This document shows positions 44,610 to 55,349 of a stretch of 64,000 bases of DNA, piece after piece; within the stretch, counting starts at the first letter, position 1, and each line of letters opens with the position of its first letter. Under the pieces are notes generated by a model that ran no database searches, was not told the DNA's origin, and saw only the letters and a list, made by a program, of their open reading frames with translations. Source of the DNA: Diphasiastrum complanatum. Taxonomy: Eukaryota; Streptophyta; Lycopodiopsida; Lycopodiales; Lycopodiaceae. The stretch covers positions 1 through 64,000 of the forward strand of contig MU832015.1 of the NCBI GenBank assembly GCA_029204225.1. The letters run 5' to 3'. The translations under genes were made by a program, and so were the position numbers.

Positions 44610-45276
44610 TTTTGCAATTATGGCCTTCAATGCCTCCTTGCCAGATTTCCAATTGCCATCTTTATCAAAATCTATCTCACTTTCAAAATCAATTATGTCA
44701 AAAAAATTTGATCAATATTGTGCAAAAATTGAGAAAACATCTTCTATATCATTAAAAAATATATAATTGTCCTTATTTACAAAGTATACGGGAAATCGAG
44801 TAGAGTTAATGTATTAATGGGAGTTGCAGTTGGAAGAGAGTCAGAGAGGATTATAGAACTAGAGAGAGTTTGCTCATCATTTGGAATTTCTACAAATGTA
44901 TAAAAGACAAATGCCATACCTTTGATTAGAAGGCAACATTTTCTCTTGAGGATACACAATATATATTTCTCTTGAAATGTTCATGTAGGTTAGCGTACTT
45001 TCTATCATGTTTGTGCTTAGAGGATGGTTGAGAATGTACGAGGTCAAGAAAATGAATGAAACAAAAACTATCTATATCCCTACCTCGAGTAGTATTAATC
45101 TGAGAAAAATTATCAAGAAGAGAAAGTAATTTATATCGATTCTTATCCACTAACTTATCAATATCAGAAGGTGCCAAAAAAGTAGTGGAAAAATACTCTA
45201 ATTTGTTAGATGGAATGTCACTGGCATTCAAAAAAATTTGAAGTTTGTCATATGCGGATCTTGAAGAACTTGCCAT
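44610..45276 (-). CDS. putative small gene of unknown function (gene or relic)
   Basis: An ATG at 45,276 opens a 116-codon frame (ASSSRSAYDKLQIFLNASDI, NKLEYFSTTFLAPSDIDKLV, RYKLLSLLDNFSQINTTRG). A second open stretch at about 44,790-44,610 encodes DIIDFESEIDFDKDGNWKSG then KEALKAIIAKLKAYEETLLN, with one in-frame TGA. They could be exons joined through the intervening 150 bp, where ggtatgg (near 44,930) and ttttgtag/aaattcc (near 44,893) are possible splice sites, but no model keeps the frame cleanly. A TATA box lies 245 bp upstream. No family was recognised; it may be a decayed gene. Confidence 0.4.
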
Positions 45277-45520
45277 ATTGAACTCAATATCGAATTAGCA
45301 TACGTGTATGCTTCTAGTTGGGGACCCTTGAACTAAGGCATGCATCGAATCGATATTTCGGTTTGAAGAGGCTGATAAGGTTCAACGCGCGACAATGAAA
45401 AAATAATGGTCGTTAAATGAAGGCACACGTCAATTCCATATTTTGGCAAAAATTGCGGACAAAATCACAAAGGAGTTATGAAAAAAATATCACGAAATCT
45501 CAATGACTCGGGTGGTGCCC

Positions 45521-45529
45521 ATATTTATA
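45521..45529 (-). promoter_or_regulatory. TATA box, minus strand
   Basis: Minus strand reads GGGCTATAAATATGGG, a strong plant TATA consensus, 245 bp before the ATG of the putative gene at 45,276. The duplicate copy near 46,078 reads ggccataaatat, where the TATA is weakened. Confidence 0.6.
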
Positions 45530-45707
45530 GCCCTTTCATGTTGATCAGAGCCATACATTTGTCAAGAAATAAATAGAAGTCTGGGGCCTTTAATTGTGGA
45601 CCAATTACAGACCCACAAACATTTATTAAAAGATTGAAGTGTTAATGGTCGTCGTAATCCGTGCCTCGAGATTCGTTCACGAGGGCAATAATTTTGGATG
45701 CTCGCCC

Positions 45708-45714
45708 TATATAA
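45708..45714 (+). promoter_or_regulatory. TATA box, plus strand
   Basis: CGCCCTATATAAGCACAA is a canonical plant TATA context. It stands 38 bp before the long hairpin at 45,752, so transcription would begin just ahead of the hairpin. Confidence 0.6.
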
Positions 45715-45751
45715 GCACAAACAAAAGAAAATGCATTGTCGTCATGATCAA

Positions 45752-45857
45752 AGCTTGCTTTTGTAGATTTTTCGTAGCTTTGGTATGTATTGCCTTCACC
45801 TTGGCATGTTTTAAAAGTATACAAACCAAAGCTATGAAAAATCTACAGAGGCCAGCT
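45752..45857 (+). ncRNA. candidate small-RNA precursor hairpin (39-bp stem)
   Basis: The arms 45,752-45,790 and 45,819-45,857 pair over 39 positions with only two mismatches and three G:U wobbles, around a 28-nt loop. The stem core contains tagatttttcgtagctttgg. Size, near-perfect pairing without bulges and a TATA box 38 bp upstream fit a young plant MIRNA or an inverted-repeat siRNA locus. A palindromic insertion or recent inverted duplication is the alternative. The overlapping open frame (45,639-45,884) is probably not coding. Confidence 0.5.
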
Positions 45858-46294
45858 ATGATATCGGTCCACGTGCGTGGATGACTCCATTGGGAGGAAC
45901 TTCAACTAGGGCGTGCGTTGAATCGATATTCCGGTATGGCAAATCTAATACTGGTTCAACGTGCCCCATAGAAGAAAGAACAATTTCCATATTGATGGCG
46001 CACGTCGATTCGCTATCACAGTAGAAAAAGCTGAGGAAATCATGACTTATAAAGATAGGATCTCAAAATGGTTCTGATATTTATGGCCTATCCCAGTCAA
46101 TCACAGCCATATATTTTTCAAGAAAAGAATAGAATTCTAGGGCCTTTAGATGTTGACCAATCAGACATATACAACATGGAACCTGCACCGAAATGTAATT
46201 ACCCATCTATCATAGCCTTTTCAATTAATCATTAGTCTAGACCCACGGACTTTCATTAATGATTTGATTTTCAAGATTCCAAGAGATTGCAAAT

Positions 46295-46700
46295 TTAATA
46301 GTCGCCATATTTCGTGCCTTGAGATTCACAACATTCAATTACTTCCAATGCTTTGGAATTGAGATGTCTCAATCTCTTGTGCCACACCTCTTGACTTGTC
46401 ATCTGCTCCCCTTTCCAAATAACTTTCTTGTTTTTAACACAAGCATCAAGTTTGTAAAGTTTGCTTTGTCCCTTGCATTTGGAAATCAAGGCAACTTTCT
46501 TACTTATCAAGCAACCATCACCAACAAACTAAACTTCAAGACCCTTGTCAATCATTTGATTTACACTAAGAAGATTCTTAGCAATGAAAGGAATGAACAA
46601 TACATTCTTTAAATTCCTACTTTTAGAGAGAGAAATATAAATAGTTCCTATATCCTATATGGCACATTCACCATCATTGGCTATCATGGCTCACTGATAG
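46295..46700 (-). pseudogene. copia family A protease/pre-integrase fragment
   Basis: Minus strand: ANDGECAI then SISLSKSRNLKNVLF-like sequence (46,700-46,560), matching DECAIKGIGTIP and RNVHLKDVFFIP of the copy at 11,640. KLDACVKNKKVIWKGEQMTS and QEVWHKRLRHLNSKALEVIE follow (46,460-46,310), the GAG_pre-integrase motif. Bounded on the left at about 46,295 by the duplicated upstream block, into which it seems to have inserted. Frameshifted. Confidence 0.8.
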
Positions 46701-47060
46701 ATATTTAGATATTTAATGTAGTATTTGAGATGTCTTTTTCAAATAGAGAGATTTAGAGGTATTATACCCATGAAAGTGATCATTCTGTGTAAAAGATGAA
46801 TGAGTTGGTTATCAAATGATATTTGATGTAGGAGGCCAGTACAACCTTTATGTTTCAAATAATGATTTTACCAAATTGTTGATAATATATTGATACTAGT
46901 TTACTCCCATACATTAACTATGTATGACCAATGCTGGATTGAGTGATTAAACAATCAACTACGCAAACAACATGATTAAGTTAGAGGTTTCTCAAGGTGA
47001 AGTCTGCAATCATGACTCGACAGTTAAAAACAACCTGCAAATGACTTGGAGAACCATACA
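46701..47060. other. no recognisable gene
   Basis: AT-rich spacer; nothing supportable. Confidence 0.4.
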
Positions 47061-47067
47061 TCCTCTC

Positions 47068-47530
47068 TCATTCTATATCCCACAATATGACAGATTTCAC
47101 AAGGGCTCTCTGTTGTCTGTACCAAGTAATATGTTGATTCCATGTTGCTCTTCCATCATATGGTCCAATCAGCGACAGTGAATTGTCAATTTGAATAGTT
47201 TTCATATCTGAGTTGTGTTCTTTCTCCACAGCTTGCCAAATTCCACTCATCTCTGCAACATCTTCTATCATATGATCAACAGTACGAGTAATTATTCTAG
47301 CAATGATTCCAACCTCAACTTCATTCAACAATTCCAAATGGGAAGCCAAATGGCTCAGTTGCGCTCCCCAGAATCTGATGTGTTGAGATTTTCTTCAATG
47401 CTTTTAGGAATAGCTGATATGACATTGTGGCTAAATCCACCGGCTCCTCATTATGAGATTGCAACAGATATCCAATTGTGGAAGTAGAGATAGTGGCATT
47501 CTTACTAAATCGAACACCATATATCACACA
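47068..47530 (-). pseudogene. unrecognised protein-like fragment
   Basis: Two overlapping minus-strand frames. Upstream: GYLLQSHNEEPVDLATMSYQ. Downstream (47,349 to 47,068): HLELLNEVEVGIIARIITRT, VDHMIEDVAEMSGIWQAVEK and RATWNQHITWYRQQRALVKS, ending at a stop. The downstream part has balanced composition, Trp-rich helices and no low complexity, so it looks like part of a real protein, perhaps a captured exon. I do not recognise the family. Confidence 0.35.
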
Positions 47531-47819
47531 TCCATTTTACAAACCCTTAAAGAAACAAAATGTTTCGAGCCACAAAGCTTTGCTAGTTTTTGAGCTCAAG
47601 TCTACAGAAATGCAAGGGAGCTCTCCGAACATGAAGACAGAGGCTTTGAGGACTAAAGATGAAGGTAAAGTGTTCGTGGACTGTGGGACGCCCAAACACG
47701 AAGATGAAATGTTTGTGAACCCAAAAAAGCTCAACGACAAAGACACGAAGACCAAAAGGCAATGGACCTTCACGCTCCAAAGTACAAAGGAGATCAGGAA
47801 CAATGTGAGTTAAGCACAA

Positions 47820-48226
47820 TGTTACTAGACGATGTCCAGAAGTCCGCTAGTAATCGAGACAATTTATGATTTGTGAGAGACACAAATTCTCTCACACCGA
47901 CGTGTTGTGTCGGTTTGCCACAACAGTGCTCAAGAAATTCACTAATAATACAATAGATGTTATGCAGATGTTTTTCTTGTCTTGGATATTATTGAATGCC
48001 TTGATGTTAGAATGTTATCTATTCGTAATCAGTTGTTCACTATTCATTCCACACACTGGTTTGTCTTGCTAAATGTATAAACAATTAAACATAAGTCAAT
48101 AGTGTCTGTCTATGCTTGTAGATCTTATCTAGCAAGCAGTAGCTAGCAGACAGAATCAAATTCCATCTAGGCTTCTCAAGAGTGGATTCAAAGCATTTGA
48201 CATTTTGGAATAACAAATCTTCATCA
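47820..48226 (+). repeat. copia family E 5' LTR (start tentative)
   Basis: The LTR ends ttcatca at 48,226, 1 bp before a canonical primer site. A possible TG start (tgttactagacg) lies at 47,820, giving about 407 bp. With a single copy in view the left edge is a guess. Confidence 0.5.
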
Positions 48227-48227
48227 A

Positions 48228-48240
48228 TGGTATCAGAGCC
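48228..48240 (+). other. primer binding site, copia family E
   Basis: TGGTATCAGAGCC, the perfect initiator tRNA-Met site. Confidence 0.93.
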
Positions 48241-48345
48241 TCGGGCTCATATTCGAGAGCTGACATAGCTTAAGAGCTATCAGATCAAGGAGACAAGCAT
48301 TCAGAGCAAGAAATCAGAAAACAGACTGAAGAATAGTTCACAACA

Positions 48346-49303
48346 ATGGCATCCATAAGCAGCATGCAGTCAAAGATCTGCTCAATCCTTGACTCAGTTG
48401 GGTCCAGCTTCCTAGCATGGAAAGTGAAGACCTTTCTCATACTAAAGGGAGAAGGGCTATGGCCCTGGGTAGACGGCACCGAAGAGATGCCTACAACCAC
48501 TAGGAAAGAGCTACGAGATGGAGAAAAAAGAACGACAAGGCAGTAGCCATGTTGTCATTATCCATTGAAGATAGCCTAACGCTTGACCTCACAACACTCT
48601 CCAACGCAAGAGAGATGTGGAATACATTGCTTACCAGATTTCAGACGAAATCATGCAACTAGATCATACTTCTCAAAGATCAGCTATCAAACCTAGATGG
48701 GATGGCAGAGACCTCACTTCCTTTATCAAAAAGATAAAAGATTTGTTCCTTTCGTTACAACTTTGGAACAGAGAATGTAGTATCAGCAAAGAAGCAGCTC
48801 ACTTACCTGTTACGAGCCTTATCAAGATCTTTTCAGACAACCTGAATGTTCCTAGCAAAGGATCCAGCGATACACTTGAAAAGACAGTGATCGAGATTTG
48901 AGAAGAAGTTGAAGCTCGTGAGCACCTTGATCATAAGGACGCCTCTGAACAAGCTCTTTATAGCAACAAGGAGAAGCCAAAAAAGCAGTTCAAGCCTAAG
49001 AGGGAGTCAGATCAAAAGCAGGATCAAGACCAGCAAACAGAGGGAGCCAGCAAGGGGAAATGGAAGAACAAAAAAAAGTCGAGACAACAAAATGGCGACA
49101 AGAAAACCTACGTGAGATGCAAACACGAAGGACATACTGTGGATACGTATTGGCTAAATCCAAATATCGAGTGTATCCATTGCCACAAGAATGGTCATGC
49201 AACCATGGACTGCTACCAAAACCCGAGAAACAAGCAAAGGTTGTTCGTGGTTAGTGTAGGACACAAATTTACAAAAGGTAGTTCAAACGATGGTTTTTTC
49301 TGA
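48346..49303 (+). pseudogene. copia family E gag with intact zinc knuckle
   Basis: ATG at 48,346 gives MASISSMQSKICSILDSVGS, then SFLAWKVKTFLILKGEGLWP, the standard copia gag opening. Frameshifts near 48,540 and 48,650, and a stop near 48,898, divide it. The end carries VRCKHEGHTVDTYW, followed by CIHCHKNGHATMDC, a complete CX2CX4HX4C knuckle (49,155-49,215). No protease or pol follows. A related gag segment lies reversed inside gypsy D at 56,396-56,695. Confidence 0.85.
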
Positions 49304-49319
49304 TGATTCAAGAACAATA

Positions 49320-50500
49320 GGGGTTCAAAAATAGGTGCATGTATATCTGCCTGACAGGTCTCTACTGTGTGACTTACATCAGGGAATAGAATTGACTAAT
49401 CAAGAACGTGACAAACAGGAGGTTGCAGACTGCAGATGAGGATAGAGTTGGGTATGTAGAAAACATTTTATGGATCTGATCAAGGGCAGTGTGGAAGCAT
49501 GTATGGATTTATGATGTGGTGGAGTTCAGGCAGCAATATGGCCAGATGTTCACTGATTCTCCTCACTGTCTATGATTCTTCATCTTAAGATCTATTTCAG
49601 TTTGGCACGTTCTTGGATGAGTTTCAGTTCTGCCTATTCTAGGCTTCATGGGTTTCTTATGAATTAGGCTTCTTGATTCATTATCCAATCAGGCAGAGGG
49701 ATCTCATCATGTTGTAGTTTATCTAGCCTGTCAGAGGATACTCAAGCATCATTCACTCTTGAACTGCACTCACATTAATTGAAAATAAGCAAGTCATGAT
49801 GCTCAGCCTGCTACTCGAATGAATGCCTAACAAAGTCCTACTTCTAATTGCTGCAAAAACAAGCAAAAACAGATTCTTATAACTTGAAATCAATCTACAT
49901 GCATCAATTCACAATAGTCAAGAGACAAGAAACAAGAAAACTAGTTAGCAAGCATTAACAATGTTCAAGAATCAAGAAACGCACATTTCTTGATTCTTGG
50001 ACATTCCAAGAACTTCAAGAACTAGAATGTATGAGGATTTGAAAATTCTAAACCACATTTCTAGTTTATAGTTTACTTGAATGGCTGATTCTACACTAAA
50101 ACAAGAAACAAGAAATCTAATCCACAATGCTTAAGGAAAGAAAGCAACAAACTAAGCTAAAATCCACATCCACACATGAAAGAATGGAAGGGCATGATCA
50201 TAAAAGCATCACACAAAAAAGCCATCATGATCAAGGAGCTCAAAGGATTGCCAAAATTGATCTTCTTATTCATAAAAGAGAGTAGAGACAATACATGTAA
50301 TGCTCCCTTCTATAAAAAGGGGAGTCTCTTAAATAAGTAAGAGAGCTCCTAAGGTGGCATTCTAGTGGCAATTCCAAATACACAGGTTACAAGTGGAATT
50401 ATCCTCTCCACTAGAGGTCACTATCAAAAGGTGGCTCACTCTACTTTCTAAGAGGGGTCTACTTGCATTTATTACAAACGCCTTGAAATACTAGTTCCTA
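49320..50500. other. no recognisable gene
   Basis: Repeated words built from caagaaacaagaaa near 49,925-50,115 and a TATA-like ctataaaaagggga at 50,311-50,324 on the plus strand. No open frame with protein character. Confidence 0.4.
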
Positions 50501-51240
50501 CATGGTCATTCCATCTTTCGGTGTTAGCTCAATCACGTTGATGGCTTTTCTGACCGTGTTTAGTTTGTTGCTGTCCATTGTAATGTGATTGTCCTCATCT
50601 GATTCTACATCAAGGGGGGGTCTGACAAGAGAGTTGATTCTATTGTCCGCCTTAGACAACAAATCTGCGAAGATCTGAGCACCAATAGTAGGTAGTCAAG
50701 GGACCCTTGATAGTGACAAATTTACCAAATTCATGATAGGATTTCCTTGGTGGAAATCCATTGCCAACTCCTTTGATGACCATTCCACCAATTTACCACC
50801 ATTTCCTTTTGTTCTCTCCATGCTCGAAGATGAATCTTGATATTATTGAGCCTACATAATTTCCCAAGGATGTAAGTGTCCTTTGTCAATGATTCACTTA
50901 ATCTCATGAGAAGTTTACAAATTGCCTCACAAAATGAAAAAAACATGATTTTTCACACTATGAATGACTATCTCACCATTTTGGAACATAGATTGAGGAA
51001 ATCCAATTGCCTTCTCCTCCTTGAGATGATGGAAAGCTCCTCTTGACCACACCCCTCAAGGACTTCAAAGCTATCCATATGTGGATCTTTTTCAGATTCC
51101 CATACACGTGTTACTGGAGCTTCTTGTAAGGAAGCATGCACATGATACTCTGTCACATATCCTATCGTCTCTTGCACCATATATCCCTTAGCCATACACT
51201 CTTCCAAATCATGATTGCATAAAAGTACTAAGAAATACAT
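50500..51240 (-). pseudogene. unrecognised coding relic
   Basis: Minus strand from 51,240: HDLEECMAKGYMVQETIGYV, TEYHVHASLQEAPVTRVWES, DPHMDSFEVLEGCGQEEL. After frame changes come FPQSMFQNGEIVIHSVKNHV, WEIM, and near 50,640-50,520 ITMDSNKLNTVRKAINVIEL. Composition and continuity across shifts argue for a decayed protein gene, perhaps transposon-borne. The family was not recognised. Confidence 0.4.
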
Positions 51241-51289
51241 AAATATCTTCTAAAAGTTTGAAAACACAAATTTATACCTTCCAATAAGG

Positions 51290-51642
51290 AAGATTAACTT
51301 GGTACTTTAGCTGCTTTTGGTACTTAATTTGATACTTTAGCTACTTTTGGTACTTAAGTAGTACTTTAGCTGCTTTTGGTACTTAAGTAGTACTTTAGCT
51401 AATTTTGGTATTATGGTAGTAATTAGTTGCTTTTGGTTCTTAATTTGGTACTTTAACTACTTTTGGTGCATAATTTAGTACTTTAGCTAATTTTGGTACA
51501 TAACTTGGTATTTTAAAAAGCTGTTTATACTACTTAATTTGGAACTTTATTTTCTTTTGGTACTTAATTTGGTTATTTGGTAATTTTTATGTGAGGATTT
51601 ATAGTGAACAGTTGTACTAATATTAACACTATCTGTTTTGTA
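51290..51642 (+). repeat. TTTGGTAC-rich intron, left side
   Basis: tttggtacttaat/ttagctactttt units recur about every 25-30 bp (around fifteen times to 51,600). The tract ends in a polypyrimidine-like stretch and tgttttgtag at 51,643, a good splice acceptor. The same word fills the introns at 60.3-62.3 kb. Confidence 0.8.
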
Positions 51643-52375
51643 GAAAAAAACAAAATGGATGAGTACCCGATCCTACGGAAGTTTTGTTACTTAGCCGAGG
51701 AGCTTCATGAAGGGTATGGCTTGAGCCTAGAAGAAAAACTTGCAAAAGACCTACTAGGACGCTGATCTGCCAGACTAATGGTCTTCAGGTAGGGATATAA
51801 AAAAAAACGTTAAAATATATCTTAACCAGCTGCATCCACAATTTGTGGATGACTGTTGTGATGTTGCACAGGGTGTACCAAGATCCTCCCTCCTATGGCG
51901 AAATTATAGCCAGATTTGCAAATGCTATGCATTTGAGCGTTGCAAGGCCATCAAATTGGACCCTGCCTATCACAAGATAGCATGGGCTAGATTTGGCGAG
52001 AATGTGATTGCAATGTGCAGCAGTGAGAAGGATGGCCTACAGAAAAAACTGGAAAATTGGAGCAAGGCTAACGGGCCCCTACCAAGTGGACAATCGGGAG
52101 CTGGAATCAAGAGGGAGTACTCCAGCAAGTTCAGAGGTGAGGACATTGTATCCCACGCTACTCTCTGTCTACTCTAGAGTATATGCCTAAAGTGGAGGCG
52201 ATGAATCAAAGAGTCACAAATAGATCAAGGAGGATGCTTGCAAGGCTGTCAGAATTAAAGAACAACGTTCAGAAGAAGAAAAAAAAAACTATTATTTAGA
52301 TAGGGAGAAAACACCATCATCCAAGTGATCAAGGATGATATTGTTGAGCTAGAAAAGCACTTGGTTGAGTTGTGG
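51643..52375 (+). pseudogene. 5' exons of an unrecognised gene split by gypsy D
   Basis: After the acceptor at 51,643 one frame reads MDEYPILRKFCYLAEELHEG, YGLSLEEKLAKDLLGR, a stop, and SARLMVF, to a donor cttcag/gtaggg at 51,788. A second open block (51,845-52,177) reads KCYAFERCKAIKLDPAYHKI, AWARFGENVIAMCSSEKDG and LQKKLENWSKANGP. It may be the next exon, ending near aagttcagag/gtgagg (52,132). The gypsy LTR starts at 52,376. Continuation to the exons at 60,870-62,878 is inferred from the shared intron repeat. Confidence 0.5.
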
Positions 52376-53112
52376 TGTTGGAGGGTTTGCGGATCCCAAG
52401 GCAACCCTAATCCTAGTTAATAAGTGAGAGGGATTTGGCACCCTGCGTGTGTAAGTCCAACCCGATGATCACATAGTTATTTGATTGATTAGTTAAAAGT
52501 CAATAAAAGGACTTTAGGCCTTGTTGCGGGACTTTTAATGACGTGGGGCCCAAATGTCAAGTTAGTGAATAAAGTTGGGCTTCCCTCCAATTTTGATGGT
52601 TCGCACACTTTTTTAAATTTGAATAAAGAGAGGCAAGACTGGACCAATAGGATTCAGAGTCCAGGGTCCTCCTCTCTACTATAAGAAAGGACCAACTCGA
52701 GTTGCTCCTCATGTTCATTTTTTTATTTCAATAATGCAGATTGGTTCTCCTCAGAAATGGATTGATGAATGTCCTTGCCCTTCTTCTTCTCTTCTCCATC
52801 TCTCATGCTTTCTTTGGATTTTGCTAATTATTGGATATGAATGTTATTGGGATTGAGTGTTATTATACTTTTTATGAGAGAGAACGAGAGAGAGAGAGAG
52901 AAGGAGTAAGCTATCTTTGTTGTGGATTGTAGTGTCAATGAGTAGGGTTAATGGATGTAGAGTTAGATTTAGATCTTCCATTCATGCTAAAATCTGAACT
53001 AAACTATCGCTCTCATGGGAACGAATCTACGCGTGACAACTAACTCCGTCTCTATGATGCTAGATTGACTAGATCTTGGATTCAGGTTAGGCAAGGAAAG
53101 AAACCCACTACA
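52376..53112 (+). repeat. gypsy 5' LTR of element D, 737 bp
   Basis: TGTTGGAGGGTTTGC ... AACCCACTACA. It contains ctactataagaaagg (TATA region, 52,677-52,691), a (GA)n tract near 52,885 and the ctagattgactagatcttgg block near the end. It matches 34,439-35,183 collinearly. Confidence 0.94.
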
Positions 53113-53114
53113 AT

Positions 53115-53133
53115 TTTGGCGCTGTTTCCGAGA
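53115..53133 (+). other. gypsy primer binding site
   Basis: TTTGGCGCTGTTTCCGAG stands 2-3 bp after the LTR. It resembles the TGGCGCCGTTGCCGGGGA site of Tat/Athila-type gypsy elements, with several changes. Confidence 0.75.
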
Positions 53134-53820
53134 AGCTACGCCAATTTTTTAGTTTGCAGCATGATTGTTGGATGGTTAGCTTGCATTAGGCATCTTGTTG
53201 TGGCATGAATAGTGTTAGATCTACATTTTAGGGCTAGTTTGGGATTGATTTTGCTTGATTTGAGTGGATTTGCTTGTTTGAAATCTAATCTGATTGTTGT
53301 TAAAACAGGAAAAGCTTTTCAGATCACCAATCTTAAGATCCATTTGGGTCTGAAATATTAGAGAAAATAACAAAAATCGGTCAAATCTGTCAGATTTGGT
53401 CAAAAAGAGGCAAAAAGCGTCATGAGAACTTAGAATTTTTTACCCTCTTTCAAGAAACCTTCGGCGAGTTGCAGACACCTTCGGTTTTGATCACAGAACC
53501 TTTAGTTTGAAGGGCGAAAATTGATTCCCAGTAGATTTTCAGAAACATCAAAAAAACCATCAAAAAATATCAAAAACTCATCAAAACCTTAAAAATACAG
53601 AAAAAGAACCTTCGCCCGATTCATTGTGCACATGTGTGATTCAGATCTATCTACTGTCAGGTCGGCGAAGAATAATACCAAAAATAGAAAGGGTACTAGA
53701 GGATCAATTGTCATATTGCCATATTTTTGCCAAAAAGGTCATTTTTTTGCAAAATTACCAATATTATTTTTCTATGGCCTTAACAGACGCAACATAAGAT
53801 TGGTACTATAAGTAAGACGA
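53134..53820 (+). other. gypsy D leader
   Basis: Untranslated leader of about 690 bp with several ccttcggcg/ccttcgccc words (53,458, 53,480, 53,608, 53,660), echoing the motif cluster after integrase. The N-terminal part of gag is probably decayed or deleted here. Confidence 0.5.
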
Positions 53821-53821
53821 A

Positions 53822-54485
53822 ACTGAACGTACAAATTGGGAGGTTGTTAAGCGAGCCCTTATCACACGGTTCAAACCGCGAAAGTTTATGGAAGACCCTT
53901 TCCTACTTATAAGTAAAATTAAAATGGGAAAGCGAGAAATGGTTCGACATTACATTGAACGGGTAAAACGTCTTAGATCTGAATGCGAACCTGAGCTGAT
54001 GAGCGAAAATGCCATGATTATGTGGTCTACCCAAACAGATCAGACGTGAGTTGAAACGCCATAATGAGTATGCACTCTTGCAAAATGCTATGGACGATGC
54101 AATTCGGGAGGATGATGAAGATTCAGATGAGGAGCCAAATATCAGTATGTTGCCTTATATAGTAGGGCAGACTACTATTGCATCAACGAATGCCAATGCT
54201 ACTGTAGAAATGATGCTCAATGAGTTCAAGAAACTTGATAAGAACCAACAGAAACAGATGGAAAATTTGCAGTTGCAATTTGATAAGAAGATCAAAGCAT
54301 TGGAAAATTTCCATGAGGAAGCAAACAAGGAACCTGAAAAGCTTGCAAAGACTTTTCCTACCAGGGAAAATGTTTGGTGTTCTATTTGTACAGGAAATCA
54401 TACAGTGAATGAGTGTCTGATACACCAACAACATCAGGAGTCTATCCAAATCTTAATGAAGAAAAACGAAGATATCAGAATATGA
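53822..54485 (+). pseudogene. gypsy D gag
   Basis: From 53,826: NWEVVKRALITRFKPRKFME, then REMVRHYIERVKRLRSEC, the retrotransposon gag domain pattern, to a stop at 54,048. After a frame change (54,051-54,485) come a coiled-coil stretch (FKKLDKNQQKQMENLQLQFD) and a zinc knuckle CSICTGNHTVNEC, which is CX2CX3HX4C: one residue shorter than the usual spacing between second Cys and His. The capsid N-terminus was not found. Confidence 0.8.
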
Positions 54486-55345
54486 GGTGGTGGATTAAAC
54501 ATCTGCAAGAAGAAGAGGAGCCTGAAGCTGCTAAGTCAACAGCTGAAGTTCGGTCTTCACCAATGCAGCCTTCAAGAACTTTACGTATGGATATGAATAA
54601 TCGATTACATCATTTTGAAGAACCCTTCAAGATGACTGAACCAGAAGCACCGCAAATAGAACTACTCATGAACATTTTGTCTAGTAAGATCAATATTTCA
54701 TTGAGAGAGTTCCTGAAGTTGGTGCCAAAAGCAAAAGAAATCTTAGCGCAAAAGTTAGCTCAAGAAGAACCAGAAGTCCATCATGAGCCGCTTTTTTGTG
54801 CTGGATTTGAAGAATCTAACGAAGTACTCCATGCTGGAGCCGCTTGGAAAAGTGAACAAAAGAATATCACTCTGTCGATACAGCATAGACAATTTCCTAA
54901 AGAAGCAGCCATGATAGATGGCGGTTCAGGAGTTAACTTGATCTCTACAAAGCTATGTGCAAAATGGGGCCTCACAAAGATCAAACCTGCTACTTTTGCT
55001 ATTAGGCTAGTTGATCAAACGACAGTTCGTCCACGAGGAATGGTGGAAGATATACCTATCAGGACTGCAGGAGTACAATTCGTCATCACTTTCGTAGTAA
55101 TGGACCAGAAAAATCACTTTTGAAAATTGTGAACATGCAGTTAAAATTGATCCTACAACTTGGACTATCAAACCAGTAATTCAAAAAGAGGATGACAATT
55201 CGTCAACAATGGATCACACTTGTGACTGACCATAGAAAAATTTGGGAGTTCATTACGATTCGCAAAAAGATATGGTCAATTGGAATGAAGCTCTTGCAAC
55301 GATTGACTATACAGCAGGATATGTGTGTCAACAAGATAATCAATG
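54486..55345 (+). pseudogene. gypsy D protease and linker
   Basis: Frame 54,413-55,123 includes MNILSSKINISLREFLKLVP, PLFCAGFEESNEVLHAGAAW, then AAMIDGGSGVNLISTKLCAK. DGGSGVN is the gypsy retropepsin active site (D-G/S-G variant). FAIRLVDQTTVRPRGMVEDI is the flap region. After a frameshift the linker HYDSQKDMVNWNEALATID appears near 55,253-55,310; it is shared with fragment F at 33,480. Confidence 0.8.
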
Positions 55346-55349
55346 AGAT

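Larger units (their letters stand above)
45300..46175. repeat. upstream region duplicated (direct repeat about 575 bp apart)
   Basis: Blocks at about 45,330-45,615 and 45,900-46,175 share, in order, gaatcgatatt.cggt, ggttcaacg, catatt, atatttat.gcc, cagagccata/cacagccata and gggcctttaa/gggcctttag. A further shared block (cgtgcct.gagattc) is at 45,659 and 46,313. The left copy includes the TATA box of the putative gene at 45,276; the right copy has it mutated. The TATA-hairpin unit lies between them. Confidence 0.75.

Noticed and set aside
45639-45884. 81-codon frame over the hairpin (MVVVIRASRF...)
   Set aside because: Its sequence is explained by the inverted repeat, no family match; treated as a non-coding hairpin instead.
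52376-53112. Target-site duplication for element D
   Set aside because: tgtgg precedes the 5' LTR, but the 3' LTR is missing, so no duplication can be tested.
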